Positions 15,307-23,416 of a DNA stretch of 64,000 nucleotides are shown here, in pieces. The position numbers and the translations under genes are program-made. Every line of letters starts with the position of its first letter. Position 1 is the first letter of the stretch. The stretch spans positions 1 through 64,000 of IMG/VR virus record IMGVR_UViG_3300007513_002396, one strand, 5' to 3'. The stretch is from a virus. The notes under the pieces were generated by a model. That model had not been told where the DNA came from and ran no database searches. It was given only the letters and a program-made list of their open reading frames with translations.

Positions 15307-15771
15307 ATGCATGGGACGAAGCATATGATAAAATGCAGATGTATTCTCCCTACGTTAAAAAATAAACAAGACCCACCGGTGCATCAATTTATAGTATTTT
15401 CAGTAATAGATGCGCAAGAAAAAGTGTGTGAAAAGCATGTGCAGTGTAATAATTGTGGTATAGTACATAAGGTTTATGATCTATGCAAGTCTGAGATTGT
15501 CTCCAATAAGGAAGTTTTAAAAAGCGCTATGACGATCGAAGATATTCGCTTTACGCTTCCTGAAAGTGTTGCCAAAATTTTAGAAAGTTATGATTGCGAT
15601 CTTCCAACTCACGAACATGTGAAGTTTATGTATGATTTTAACGTTCGAGGTGGCTTCACTATTCTTACAAAAGAAAACGATGGAGAAGTTACTGAAGGCA
15701 AAATTCTAAGATACAAGGGCGAAAAAGCATTCACTATTGAACCGTTTGTTAAGCAGGAACGAATACTATGA
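15307..15771 (+). CDS. hypothetical zinc-ribbon-like protein
   Basis: A protein of 154 residues (148 if the second Met, ATG 15325, is used, which looks more natural: MIKCRCILP). Cysteines are spaced as C-x-C near the N-terminus and C-N-N-C-G-I-V-H about 40 residues later, giving two metal-ligand pairs with nearby His, consistent with a small zinc ribbon. The C-terminal half has a beta-rich F-N-V-R-G-G-F-T-I-L strand pair. No specific family is known to me. Its TGA overlaps the next ATG by 4 bases. Confidence 0.6.
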   Translation: MHGTKHMIKCRCILPTLKNKQDPPVHQFIVFSVIDAQEKVCEKHVQCNNCGIVHKVYDLCKSEIVSNKEVLKSAMTIEDIRFTLPESVAKILESYDCDLPTHEHVKFMYDFNVRGGFTILTKENDGEVTEGKILRYKGEKAFTIEPFVKQERIL

Positions 15772-16028
15772 AAACTATTCAGGGTAAATTAGAAAAACAA
15801 AAACAGACAAGGTGGCTGAATGAAACCAGACAATGTCGGGAGATTGTCCAAGAAATTTTATCATTTGGTGTGAATCAAGACCAGATAAAAAATGTTATAA
15901 AGTTGCTCGCACTTGAGCTTGAGGATGTGGAAATAATGAAAGCAATTTCACAAATTTTAATAGAAAATGTTAACGAGCAAGTGACTACCGTTAATATTCT
16001 TAAACCAGGAGGAAAAACAGATGAGTGA
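15768..16028 (+). CDS. small helical hypothetical protein
   Basis: An 86-residue helical protein of unknown function. The N-terminus is basic (KLEKQKQTRW); a middle segment with REIVQEILSFGVNQDQI could form a short helical bundle; the C-terminus is acidic, then ends in a Gly/Lys tail. It overlaps both neighbours by a few bases in a compact four-gene string ending at the terminator. Confidence 0.5.
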   Translation: MKTIQGKLEKQKQTRWLNETRQCREIVQEILSFGVNQDQIKNVIKLLALELEDVEIMKAISQILIENVNEQVTTVNILKPGGKTDE

Positions 16029-16218
16029 TTCAAATAGTATTCTTGAGGGGTGGGAAAGCTTGAAGGAGCTTGTCAATTCCCTAGAGCTTGATATTCATAA
16101 GAACGCGAATGGAAACAAATCTGCCGGAGTACGTGCAAGAAGGGGTTTGCGTAAATTAAAGAATGACGCAAGTTCCTTAGTAAAATTGACACTAACCGCG
16201 GAAAAAAGTGAAAGTTAA
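16021..16218 (+). CDS. histone H1-like (Hc1-type) small protein
   Basis: A 65-residue protein. The pattern LKELVNSLELDIHKNANGNK followed by S-A-G-V-R-A-R-R-G-L-R-K-L-K resembles the N-terminal domain of bacterial histone H1-like (Hc1) proteins: an acidic helix, a G-N-K-x-A-G-x-R-x-R-K turn, then a basic helix leading to L-x-K-L. The Lys/Pro-rich DNA-binding tail of full Hc1 is missing. It may bind DNA or a nucleoid partner during packaging or host nucleoid remodelling; this is inferred from the pattern only. The preceding gene overlaps it by 8 bases; a strong terminator follows 38 bases after its stop. Confidence 0.5.
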   Translation: MSDSNSILEGWESLKELVNSLELDIHKNANGNKSAGVRARRGLRKLKNDASSLVKLTLTAEKSES

Positions 16219-16256
16219 TTTCCACGCTAGTTAATCAATTCGTACTTTACTTTTGC

Positions 16257-16281
16257 AAAAAGGGGGGCTTACCCCCTTTTT
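16257..16281. terminator. bidirectional Rho-independent terminator
   Basis: A 10-bp perfect stem, AAAAAGGGGG / CCCCCTTTTT, with a 5-base loop (GCTTA). The arms supply T runs in both directions. It lies between the plus-strand gene ending at 16218 and the minus-strand gene ending at 16305, so it can end both transcripts. Confidence 0.95.
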
Positions 16282-16304
16282 CTAATTTCTGAGAGCTACA
16301 ATAG

Positions 16305-16613
16305 TTAGTTTTTGTGGTATGGCAACTTCAATTCTTTAAGAGTCTTGGGACACGCAGTTTTCAAAAACTGTTTCGCAGCTTTCTCAATTTGGCAAATACG
16401 CATCCTGGTGACGTCGAACATATCACCCACATCTTGAAGCGTATACGGTCCTTCGCGCGCTGCGAGAATCGTACAGTTATTATGTTCCCTCAAATCATGC
16501 CAATAGCGACATGAGCTTTTCTTACATGCTCTCCCCGATTCTTTGTGCGCCGCAAAACATGATACACCGTCGACTATTTCAGATAAGTCGTCTTGATCAT
16601 TTTTTGATTTCAT
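16305..16613 (-). CDS. sigma-region-4-like HTH regulator with Cys cluster
   Basis: A 102-residue protein. The C-terminal half has a sigma-70 region 4-like helix-turn-helix: LQDVGDMFDVTRMRICQIEK (about 58-77) matches the "T-L-x-E-V-G-x-x-x-x-V-T-R-x-R-V-x-Q-I-E" pattern. The N-terminal half has four or five cysteines (C-F-A-A-H, then ACKKSSCRYW, then NNC), suggesting a bound metal. There is no region 2, so it would act as a small regulator or anti-/co-sigma factor rather than a full sigma. TAGGAGA lies upstream. Divergent from phoH and isolated on the minus strand by the terminator at 16257. Confidence 0.75.
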   Translation of the reverse strand: MKSKNDQDDLSEIVDGVSCFAAHKESGRACKKSSCRYWHDLREHNNCTILAAREGPYTLQDVGDMFDVTRMRICQIEKAAKQFLKTACPKTLKELKLPYHKN

Positions 16614-16643
16614 TTAATCTCCTATTCAATGCGATTAATACAT

Positions 16644-16672
16644 TTAACGTTATTTTAATAGGAGAGTACAAT
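16644..16672 (+). promoter_or_regulatory. candidate sigma70-type promoter for phoH
   Basis: TTAACG (16644-16649), 17 bases, TACAAT (16667-16672) lies in the gap between the divergent regulator and phoH. The match to TTGACA/TATAAT is 4 of 6 and 5 of 6. The implied leader is very short (about 13 bases before the TTG start), which lowers confidence. Confidence 0.35.
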
Positions 16673-16691
16673 ATTTTTCAAGGGAGTTATT

Positions 16692-17999
16692 TTGAAAGAC
16701 GATAGAAAGAAGTTTATTTTAGACACAAGCGTCCTGCTGTATGATAAAAAAGCTATCCATTCCTTCCCAGGAAACGATGTTATTATTCCCTTACAAGTTA
16801 TGGATGAGCTGGATCGATTTAAAGAAAAGCCAGGCATCGTTGGAGAGTCAGCCCGATATATCAACCGCTTTTTAGATGATCTACGAGCAGAAGGTCGCTT
16901 GGATAAAGGTGTAAACGTTCCACTCACCTATTCAGAAAATCAGACGATACGAATAACCCTTTGTGACGATCCTACACAACTCCCCAAAAGTCTCGCTCAT
17001 GATAGCGGAGACAATAGGATACTTGCGACATGCATGAGCGAGAGGTCTGTAGGGGACGGTGAGACCATTGTCGTGATTACTAAGGACATTAACCTAAGAG
17101 TTAAGTGCGATGCCCTTGGCATCCATTCTGAGGACTACTACAAGGACCATATAGAGGCGGGCCAGGTAGAATATGCTGGATGGCAAAAAAACATTGTATC
17201 TAAAGAAATAATCGACGAATTCTTTGTGAAAGGTAAAGTGTCCACCGCCGTTGATTTCTTTCCAAATGAGTTTGTGGTGCTTTGTGATGGAGGGAATTCT
17301 TCTGCCTTGACATTTCATCGTGCCGGATATCTCTACGCAATGAACAAGCGACCTGCTGAGCTTATGAGTTCATTTGAAGCAAAGAACAAAGAGCAAGCAT
17401 TCGCTGTGGAGGCACTTTTACGAGATGACATTCCTCTTGTAACGCTCACGGGATTAGCCGGCTCTGGCAAAACATATGTTACATTGATGGCTGGACTAGA
17501 TGGTGTGCAACAGGGGCGCTACAAAAGAATAGTAATAAGTCGATCAATCCAGCCAGTTGGAAAAGAACTTGGGTTTTTACCAGGTGATATGTCTGACAAA
17601 ATGCAGCCATGGTTAGCTCCTATCCTGGATAATTTCAGAACAATGCTAGCAGACAAAGACTACACATACTTTCAAATGATGAGAGACCGTGGGGAATTAG
17701 AGGTTGCACCGCTAGCGTACATAAGAGGAAGGACGTTTAACGATTCCTTTATCATTGTCGATGAAGCACAAAATGCGACCATACACGAATTAAAAACACT
17801 TATCACAAGAGTTGGTAAGGGATCAAAAATCGTTCTTCTTGGAGACACAGATCAAATTGATACGCCCTACATTAATAAATTAAGCAACGGATTATCAATC
17901 GTTGTCCACAAATTTAAGGATGAGAATGGTGCTGCACATATTAAGTTGGCAAAAGGACAGAGATCAAATATAGCTACTAGAGCTTCTGCTATCCTTTAA
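16692..17999 (+). CDS. phoH: PIN-PhoH protein (PhoH2-type RNase/ATPase)
   Basis: A 435-residue two-domain protein. The N-terminal PIN RNase domain (about 1-140) has Asp11 in FILDTSVLLYD, MDELDRF (Glu39/Asp41) and SGDNRILA, the acidic metal site. The C-terminal PhoH ATPase has Walker A GLAGSGKT (254-261), Walker B VDEAQN (356-361) and LLGDTDQIDTP. PhoH2 proteins couple RNA unwinding to RNA cleavage; PhoH genes are common in marine phages, sometimes phosphate-regulated, though no pho box is visible. Start TTG 16692 is supported by AAGGGAG (16680-16686) at ideal spacing; no in-frame ATG lies nearby. Confidence 0.95.
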   Translation: MKDDRKKFILDTSVLLYDKKAIHSFPGNDVIIPLQVMDELDRFKEKPGIVGESARYINRFLDDLRAEGRLDKGVNVPLTYSENQTIRITLCDDPTQLPKSLAHDSGDNRILATCMSERSVGDGETIVVITKDINLRVKCDALGIHSEDYYKDHIEAGQVEYAGWQKNIVSKEIIDEFFVKGKVSTAVDFFPNEFVVLCDGGNSSALTFHRAGYLYAMNKRPAELMSSFEAKNKEQAFAVEALLRDDIPLVTLTGLAGSGKTYVTLMAGLDGVQQGRYKRIVISRSIQPVGKELGFLPGDMSDKMQPWLAPILDNFRTMLADKDYTYFQMMRDRGELEVAPLAYIRGRTFNDSFIIVDEAQNATIHELKTLITRVGKGSKIVLLGDTDQIDTPYINKLSNGLSIVVHKFKDENGAAHIKLAKGQRSNIATRASAIL

Positions 18000-18034
18000 C
18001 TTTAGATCTCCATATTTAGTTCGGAGGTCCACCA

Positions 18035-18388
18035 ATGTCTAATGCGAGAACTAAAAAGTACAATAGAAATCGTTATCGAAAGGTCTACCAACCGGTTCGA
18101 GCGTTACCTAATTGGGGCATCCGGTCCGATAAAGAAGTAGTATTAGAGACCCTTCGAGTTCAATTCAACGGCGGTGATGAACGCACATTCGTGTTACTCG
18201 GCAGGTATAAGACACTTCCAGGAATCGTAGTGACCCCTGTCGGTGACCTTGCTGATGTGAATATATTCATTTCAGCGCTTTCTCTCGGTAGTGTTCCATA
18301 CGACGGAGGTAAAGAAGTATCCATTACTCTCAGCGCTAGTACCGCATTTGAGGGTGAAGTAATCGTACAGGCAATGATGATAGCATGA
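18035..18388 (+). CDS. small virion/fibre-associated protein
   Basis: A 117-residue protein with a basic N-terminus (about 1-25, Arg/Asn/Tyr-rich) and a beta-rich remainder (alternating strands such as RTFVLLGRYKTLPGIVVTP). CGGAGGTCC lies at normal spacing. It overlaps the LamG gene that follows by 4 bases, and that gene opens with a region of similar style (LTPYGINANLNTF), so the two may share a small beta domain, pointing to a virion role. No family recognised. Confidence 0.55.
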   Translation: MSNARTKKYNRNRYRKVYQPVRALPNWGIRSDKEVVLETLRVQFNGGDERTFVLLGRYKTLPGIVVTPVGDLADVNIFISALSLGSVPYDGGKEVSITLSASTAFEGEVIVQAMMIA

Positions 18389-19611
18389 TATTCAATCAAA
18401 GTGAGCATGAGCTGCAATACGGAATCATTGAGATAAAAGATGGTAAAGATAGCTTTGTCTTAGCTGTATCTGGGTCAAAAGAATTTGAACCTTCAATTAT
18501 TTTGACTCCCTATGGTATTAATGCCAACTTAAATACATTCGTGATGGGTCCTTGTAAGTGGGGGTCGCTTGTATTAGAGCCAGATGATGGACAAAATGTA
18601 TACGATCTAAACCAGACATGGCGAGCCAAATCAAATCTAGCAGAATATGACGCTAAAGCAAATCTCAAGGTATGGTGGAGACTAAATGAAAAACCGCTCA
18701 GCTTGGTGGACTTGGTCATCGCGGATTCTTCTGGAAATGGAGTTAACTCAATAGGCCAAAACCAAAATAACCAAAAGCCGGATAGGTCGTTGTCAACTCC
18801 ATCAACGTACATAGCTACAACAACTTTAGATTTCGAAAATACCGTCGGTGGCGCAGCCCATGGCAACGTAGCTTTTTTCAAGGCGAGTTATTGGAACAGT
18901 CTTGTTGGTGGAGAAGGTCCGACAACAAATGGTGGCACCTCAGGTCCTGGGAATTCGATGTCTATATCTTTTTGGTTTAGACCGTTGGACTGGACCGAGA
19001 ACAATGATGGCCAGATAATCTTTCTTGCTGGTGATAACGTCGGAGCAGGATCATTTCGGGGGGTCGTAATGTCTACTAACGGCAGCTCTTTTAAGGGTAT
19101 TCGTATCGGATGGAATGCTGGATTGCCGAAGGACAACTCATACGCTGGAACAAATTTTGCTGGCTCGTATAACGTTGCATTAAACACCTGGCATCATGCA
19201 GTCATAACAAGATCTGGGGCAGAATGGTCTGGTTCTGATTGGGTTGGTGGTAATCCTTACAAATTTTATCTAGACGGCGTCGAATACACAGATGTCACAT
19301 ATGCAGCAGTTGGAGGAGGTGGAATTAAACCTAATCCGATTGTAGAGGCAGGTTCTCCAAACGCTCGTCTCGGCTACAACAGCGTCCATGGATTCAGTGG
19401 CGATTTATCAGATTTTGCGATCTGGGATACAGAATTAACAGCTACACAAGTCGAGGCGCTATATGGTACGGCAGCGTCTGGTGTCGAAGATGCAGAAACA
19501 ATTAGAGCGAAGGGTGACGTCTGGTGGGCAGTCATAAAGAGATCCACAGATATCGGAGACGTTAACGTTCAATATCAGGCCATTGGGGCCTCTCCATTAA
19601 GGGTGAAGTAA
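18385..19611 (+). CDS. LamG/concanavalin-like domain virion protein
   Basis: A 408-residue protein. An N-terminal beta region (1-70) is followed by a LamG/concanavalin-A-like lectin domain (about 88-365): VWWRLNE, then DSSGNG, SMSISFWFRP, NTWHHAVITRSGAEW, KFYLDGV and GDLSDFAIWDTELTATQVEAL, the typical ordered LamG landmarks. Such domains bind glycans or proteins and occur on phage fibres and adhesins. The C-terminal 40 residues look like a small attachment domain. It starts the adhesin cluster and is followed at once by two giant fibre genes. Confidence 0.8.
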   Translation: MIFNQSEHELQYGIIEIKDGKDSFVLAVSGSKEFEPSIILTPYGINANLNTFVMGPCKWGSLVLEPDDGQNVYDLNQTWRAKSNLAEYDAKANLKVWWRLNEKPLSLVDLVIADSSGNGVNSIGQNQNNQKPDRSLSTPSTYIATTTLDFENTVGGAAHGNVAFFKASYWNSLVGGEGPTTNGGTSGPGNSMSISFWFRPLDWTENNDGQIIFLAGDNVGAGSFRGVVMSTNGSSFKGIRIGWNAGLPKDNSYAGTNFAGSYNVALNTWHHAVITRSGAEWSGSDWVGGNPYKFYLDGVEYTDVTYAAVGGGGIKPNPIVEAGSPNARLGYNSVHGFSGDLSDFAIWDTELTATQVEALYGTAASGVEDAETIRAKGDVWWAVIKRSTDIGDVNVQYQAIGASPLRVK

Positions 19612-19612
19612 A

Positions 19613-22600
19613 ATGGCAAAAGATTTTAGAAGTAATCAAATAAGAACAATAAAGCTTATCGGTTCCGGTGGAGTGAATATAACAAAGCCCTATCTGGGAC
19701 TGCTAATTTATAGTTCTTCTGCTGCAACAAATTATGATGGTGGTCATGAAGCAAAAATGCTACAAGACGTCGGCGATGACGTATGGATGTTTGTAAGCGG
19801 TTCTGCAAATACCACTGCATACATTGCAACACAGAAGCCCTCCGGAGGGTCCGTTCTTTTTGGTGGGGATGTCGTCGTAAGCGGAACGTTGTACGCTGAA
19901 AGACAGGTAATAGAAGTCGACTCAAGTGTTGACGGGGATCTTCTGGTTCCCAATTCAATAGCAGGCGGTATTAAGGGGATGTCCACTGCCGGTGGAAACT
20001 ATGCGAAGCTTCTTGTTGATCCTTTTACACAAAATCTTGGAAAAGTTGGACCCCAAGCCCAACAGAAAGATGGCACTGTCTCCTTTAATATAGTAGCAGG
20101 ACCCGGGGAAGGAAATGCATGGAGGTATGATGGCTCTCTAAAAGAAGACGTTTTCTTTCATGTTTCTGGAAGTCGAGGTGTAAGAGACACAAGACAAAGA
20201 GGCTTGGCTCTTTTTGATGGCGATCTCCATACGTCTGGTAACCTCAGTATGTCACCGGACTCAGTATGGACCACAGACATTATATTAGACAATTCTACTA
20301 ACGACCCGCCAATATTTGCTCAACAAAATGGGTTCGGAAAACGCTGGACAGAAATTGCTGTCCAGCAGAAAGGTTTTGGTCAGTTTGATGTTGAGATAGC
20401 GAACTCTGGATCTGACGTTGATAGTAATTTAAAGTTCAAGACTAGAGCGGGTCATTCCGGGGAATACTCTATGGTATTTTCTGGATCAGGTGATCTAGGG
20501 CTGGATAGACCCTCTATGGGTCCTCGAAATCTTATATTGGACGGCGCGCGCCAAACACGTATTTCCTCAGAGTGGGATAGTGTTACTGATGGTATGCAGC
20601 TAACACTTGAAGGAGCAGCAGATGGTAATGCCTCCATAATCTTTAATAAGTCAAATATAACAGGTTCAGGTGGGTATTATCTAAAAGCGGGGAGCATTGC
20701 CGCCGGGATGGGGGGCCAGGCTCTTGGTTTCCAATTTACTGGTGGTGGCTCTGCTGGGACGACCACTGCGGGACTTTATTATAATAGGAGCGGGTTCGGG
20801 CTACAAAAGCACCCTATTCTTCAAGGCCCAAATGATGCGCTGGTTATGACGTCAGCAAATGCTGGTGAGAAAATGCACATCGGTGCTGCAAAGGTGGAGG
20901 TCTGGGGACTGGAGAATGGGATTGAAATCAATGCATCCCACCCAACCTGGATAGACCAGGTCGGCGGTCCGATTTTGATGAGGGCAACCGGTTCCCATGC
21001 CGACGGTGGTGGAGTTGATATATGGGGTGATGTTCGTATGCGAGACAGTTTAGAGATTGATGGCAATCTTACTGTCTGGGGCGATAAGATCATTGGTCAC
21101 GTAATATCAGCATCAATATCTGATCCACTGTTGCTACTAAACTCTGGTGCGGTATCCTCTGGTACACCAGGTCCTGGTGGCGGTATGAATCCATCAGGTG
21201 GCGGTATCGCCATCGCATCAGGATCTACGTACATCGATCAAGCGATGGTTTTTGGTAGATATGTCCATAATAGCATAAAGAACACTTTCTTTGCTGGAAG
21301 GATGGACGTTAAAAATGGCGATGAATTACGATTTGATGGCGCTGAACCTATCCGAATGCTCGCGGCGGGGTATCGCTTTACTGGTGAAAGTACACCCCAG
21401 GCAGAAACGAACTTTTTGTTAACTGGCTCTGGCGGGGTGACAATACTTTCTGGTAGTCGCTTCGCGCTTGAGTCTGGTAAACCATGGTTCTTTAGTGATA
21501 TAGGCACGAAAACAGGCGCAGCTCCTCCAGGCTCTTACTACATGGTCTATGATAATACAGACCCAAGCCCGGGAGTTCCTGATCTGCAACTGCATATTGG
21601 AACAGGTAGCTTTACGATAAACGCTGATCCCAGCACAGCTTCGCAATTATTTCTCGGGGCATCCAAACATACTTTATGGGAAGATGACCCGACTGGTTTT
21701 GGCGAGACAAAGTTTCTTACAGACAAACAGCTAATTGTTTCTTCATCTGATGGCTTGGTACTTTCGACGTCTAATAATGATCTCGTAGTGTCAGCTTCCG
21801 CACCTATCGGTCCCAATCCCGCCATAAGGGTGCGAGGCGGAAACGTCTTTGTTAACACAACAAATAATAATGGCAAGATCGAGATTACATCGAATAAGCA
21901 ACTTAAGTTATCTTCTTCAAACATAGACGGAAAAGTTCTCGTTACAGCAGGGGAAACCGCTGGATATGACGGTGGACAACTAGACTCAGCGCAGCTTTAT
22001 CTTTCAGGAGGTATTGTTGATCCCCTGGGATATAACGGCAGAATAGGTGCTGCGTTTGTAAACACTCCCATACTAGAATCAAAGTCCATTATAGAAACTT
22101 ATCCCGATATTAACTTCTTTGTTTCCGGTTCAATAGACAGTCGTCAGTCGACCCACCGCGGGGTAGGTGTATTCGGCGGGGACTTGGTCGTATCAGGTAC
22201 TGCAAAGGTGGGCGCGCTAGCGATCGATAACCTCGTCTTAGAAGGTGCCGCTGTTGGTCAGCCATTCATTAGATTCGGGTTAACAACCGATTCTCCAAAG
22301 GTGTATCATAACGCTGGGAACCTTACATTTTTTGATGACTATATTACGACCCCTGGATACACACTAACACAAATAGCTGCAAGAGGTGTTGAGTTAAACA
22401 ACAACATTTGGAAAAACACATATGCTGGTGGCGGCGGGGATTTTGGTAGCTATCTTGCTACAAGTGGTGCTGTATCGTTTGATTTTGACCAAAATTGGGC
22501 AGGTACACCAGATCCGTATGTTCCAAAGCGCACAAATAGCCCGGGATTCGGTGGTTCAGACGTATTCTTTATTATTAGTGGTTCGAAGGGTGGTAAAAGT

Positions 22601-23416
22601 GCTGAGCACGAAAGAAGCACGTCAGTCTTTCGTGGTGATCTTCTCACATCAGGAGCCATGTATTGGGCAAGAATATCAACAGCGATGGCCGCAGCGCAAG
22701 TGGTCGGACCCGATGCAGTCTCAGTTTACGCCAAAGATGTAAGTGGAGAGACAAGACTATTTTACAGAAATGAAGTTAACGAATTACCGTTAGGCGCAGG
22801 CGGTAGCCTGGACGATGCTTATGATACCCCAACTGGTGGCGGCTTAAAATCGACTGCCGCGGGAGCCGTTGTTGAAGTGGACGGCCGTCCGGTTCAATTA
22901 GAGGGAACAATCTCAAGTGGATCACCGGTTGTGTTAGTGACATCAGGGTCGGTGGCTCTTATTTCATCTGATAACAGCACTCCACCCAGCATAATTTGCG
23001 ATACAGATGATAAAGCGGGTGGTGTCGATTTAGAATTCAAAATAAACAAGACCGGACCGCTAATGACAAAAGTATTTTCGTTGTCAGGCGGATCCGCTAA
23101 TCTAGTTATGAACAACAATGCGTTATTAGCGTGGAATCAATCAGAGACTGAGGCGATTCTAAAATATAAAAATGATCCAGCTGCCAGCATATCTCACGGA
23201 ATAGGAACCAAACACTTCTTACCTGACGCTGACAATACCTATAATCTTGGAACACCAAACTTTCGTTGGGCAAACCTATATACCGGTGACCTCCACTTAA
23301 AGAATGAGCGTGGTAACTGGACCATACTTGAGGAAAGAGACTATCTATGTGTAATAAACAATATTACAGGGAAGAAATACAAGATGGCACTCGAGCCGTT
23401 GGAGGATGACGAATAA
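19613..23416 (+). CDS. large tail fibre protein with repeat modules
   Basis: A 1267-residue Gly/Ser/Asp-rich fibre protein, with short beta segments throughout, consistent with a trimeric beta-structured shaft. A module of form [VF]-F-[VI]-S-G-S ... [LV]-F-x-G-D-[LV]-x-x-S-G recurs at least four times (about DNA 19768, 20142, 22110, 22559). The C-terminus has DADNTYNLGTPNFRWANLYT and a closing N-W-T-I-L-E-E-R-D-Y-L segment, a pattern I associate with marine T4-like fibres. There is no enzymatic motif. Its start is 2 bases after the LamG gene; its stop overlaps the next ATG by one base. Confidence 0.85.
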   Translation: MAKDFRSNQIRTIKLIGSGGVNITKPYLGLLIYSSSAATNYDGGHEAKMLQDVGDDVWMFVSGSANTTAYIATQKPSGGSVLFGGDVVVSGTLYAERQVIEVDSSVDGDLLVPNSIAGGIKGMSTAGGNYAKLLVDPFTQNLGKVGPQAQQKDGTVSFNIVAGPGEGNAWRYDGSLKEDVFFHVSGSRGVRDTRQRGLALFDGDLHTSGNLSMSPDSVWTTDIILDNSTNDPPIFAQQNGFGKRWTEIAVQQKGFGQFDVEIANSGSDVDSNLKFKTRAGHSGEYSMVFSGSGDLGLDRPSMGPRNLILDGARQTRISSEWDSVTDGMQLTLEGAADGNASIIFNKSNITGSGGYYLKAGSIAAGMGGQALGFQFTGGGSAGTTTAGLYYNRSGFGLQKHPILQGPNDALVMTSANAGEKMHIGAAKVEVWGLENGIEINASHPTWIDQVGGPILMRATGSHADGGGVDIWGDVRMRDSLEIDGNLTVWGDKIIGHVISASISDPLLLLNSGAVSSGTPGPGGGMNPSGGGIAIASGSTYIDQAMVFGRYVHNSIKNTFFAGRMDVKNGDELRFDGAEPIRMLAAGYRFTGESTPQAETNFLLTGSGGVTILSGSRFALESGKPWFFSDIGTKTGAAPPGSYYMVYDNTDPSPGVPDLQLHIGTGSFTINADPSTASQLFLGASKHTLWEDDPTGFGETKFLTDKQLIVSSSDGLVLSTSNNDLVVSASAPIGPNPAIRVRGGNVFVNTTNNNGKIEITSNKQLKLSSSNIDGKVLVTAGETAGYDGGQLDSAQLYLSGGIVDPLGYNGRIGAAFVNTPILESKSIIETYPDINFFVSGSIDSRQSTHRGVGVFGGDLVVSGTAKVGALAIDNLVLEGAAVGQPFIRFGLTTDSPKVYHNAGNLTFFDDYITTPGYTLTQIAARGVELNNNIWKNTYAGGGGDFGSYLATSGAVSFDFDQNWAGTPDPYVPKRTNSPGFGGSDVFFIISGSKGGKSAEHERSTSVFRGDLLTSGAMYWARISTAMAAAQVVGPDAVSVYAKDVSGETRLFYRNEVNELPLGAGGSLDDAYDTPTGGGLKSTAAGAVVEVDGRPVQLEGTISSGSPVVLVTSGSVALISSDNSTPPSIICDTDDKAGGVDLEFKINKTGPLMTKVFSLSGGSANLVMNNNALLAWNQSETEAILKYKNDPAASISHGIGTKHFLPDADNTYNLGTPNFRWANLYTGDLHLKNERGNWTILEERDYLCVINNITGKKYKMALEPLEDDE
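19768..22668 (+). repeat. coding repeats in tail fibre (SGS...FxGDLxxSG module)
   Basis: Four diverged copies of a 30-40 residue unit, at about 19768-19904, 20142-20240, 22110-22206 and 22559-22668. Each has a hydrophobic strand ending in S-G-S, a variable Arg-rich loop (for instance SRGVRDTRQRG), then L-F-x-G-D-L and x-S-G. The two outer pairs are separated by about 1.9 kb of other fibre sequence. This looks like shaft evolution by duplication. Confidence 0.7.
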
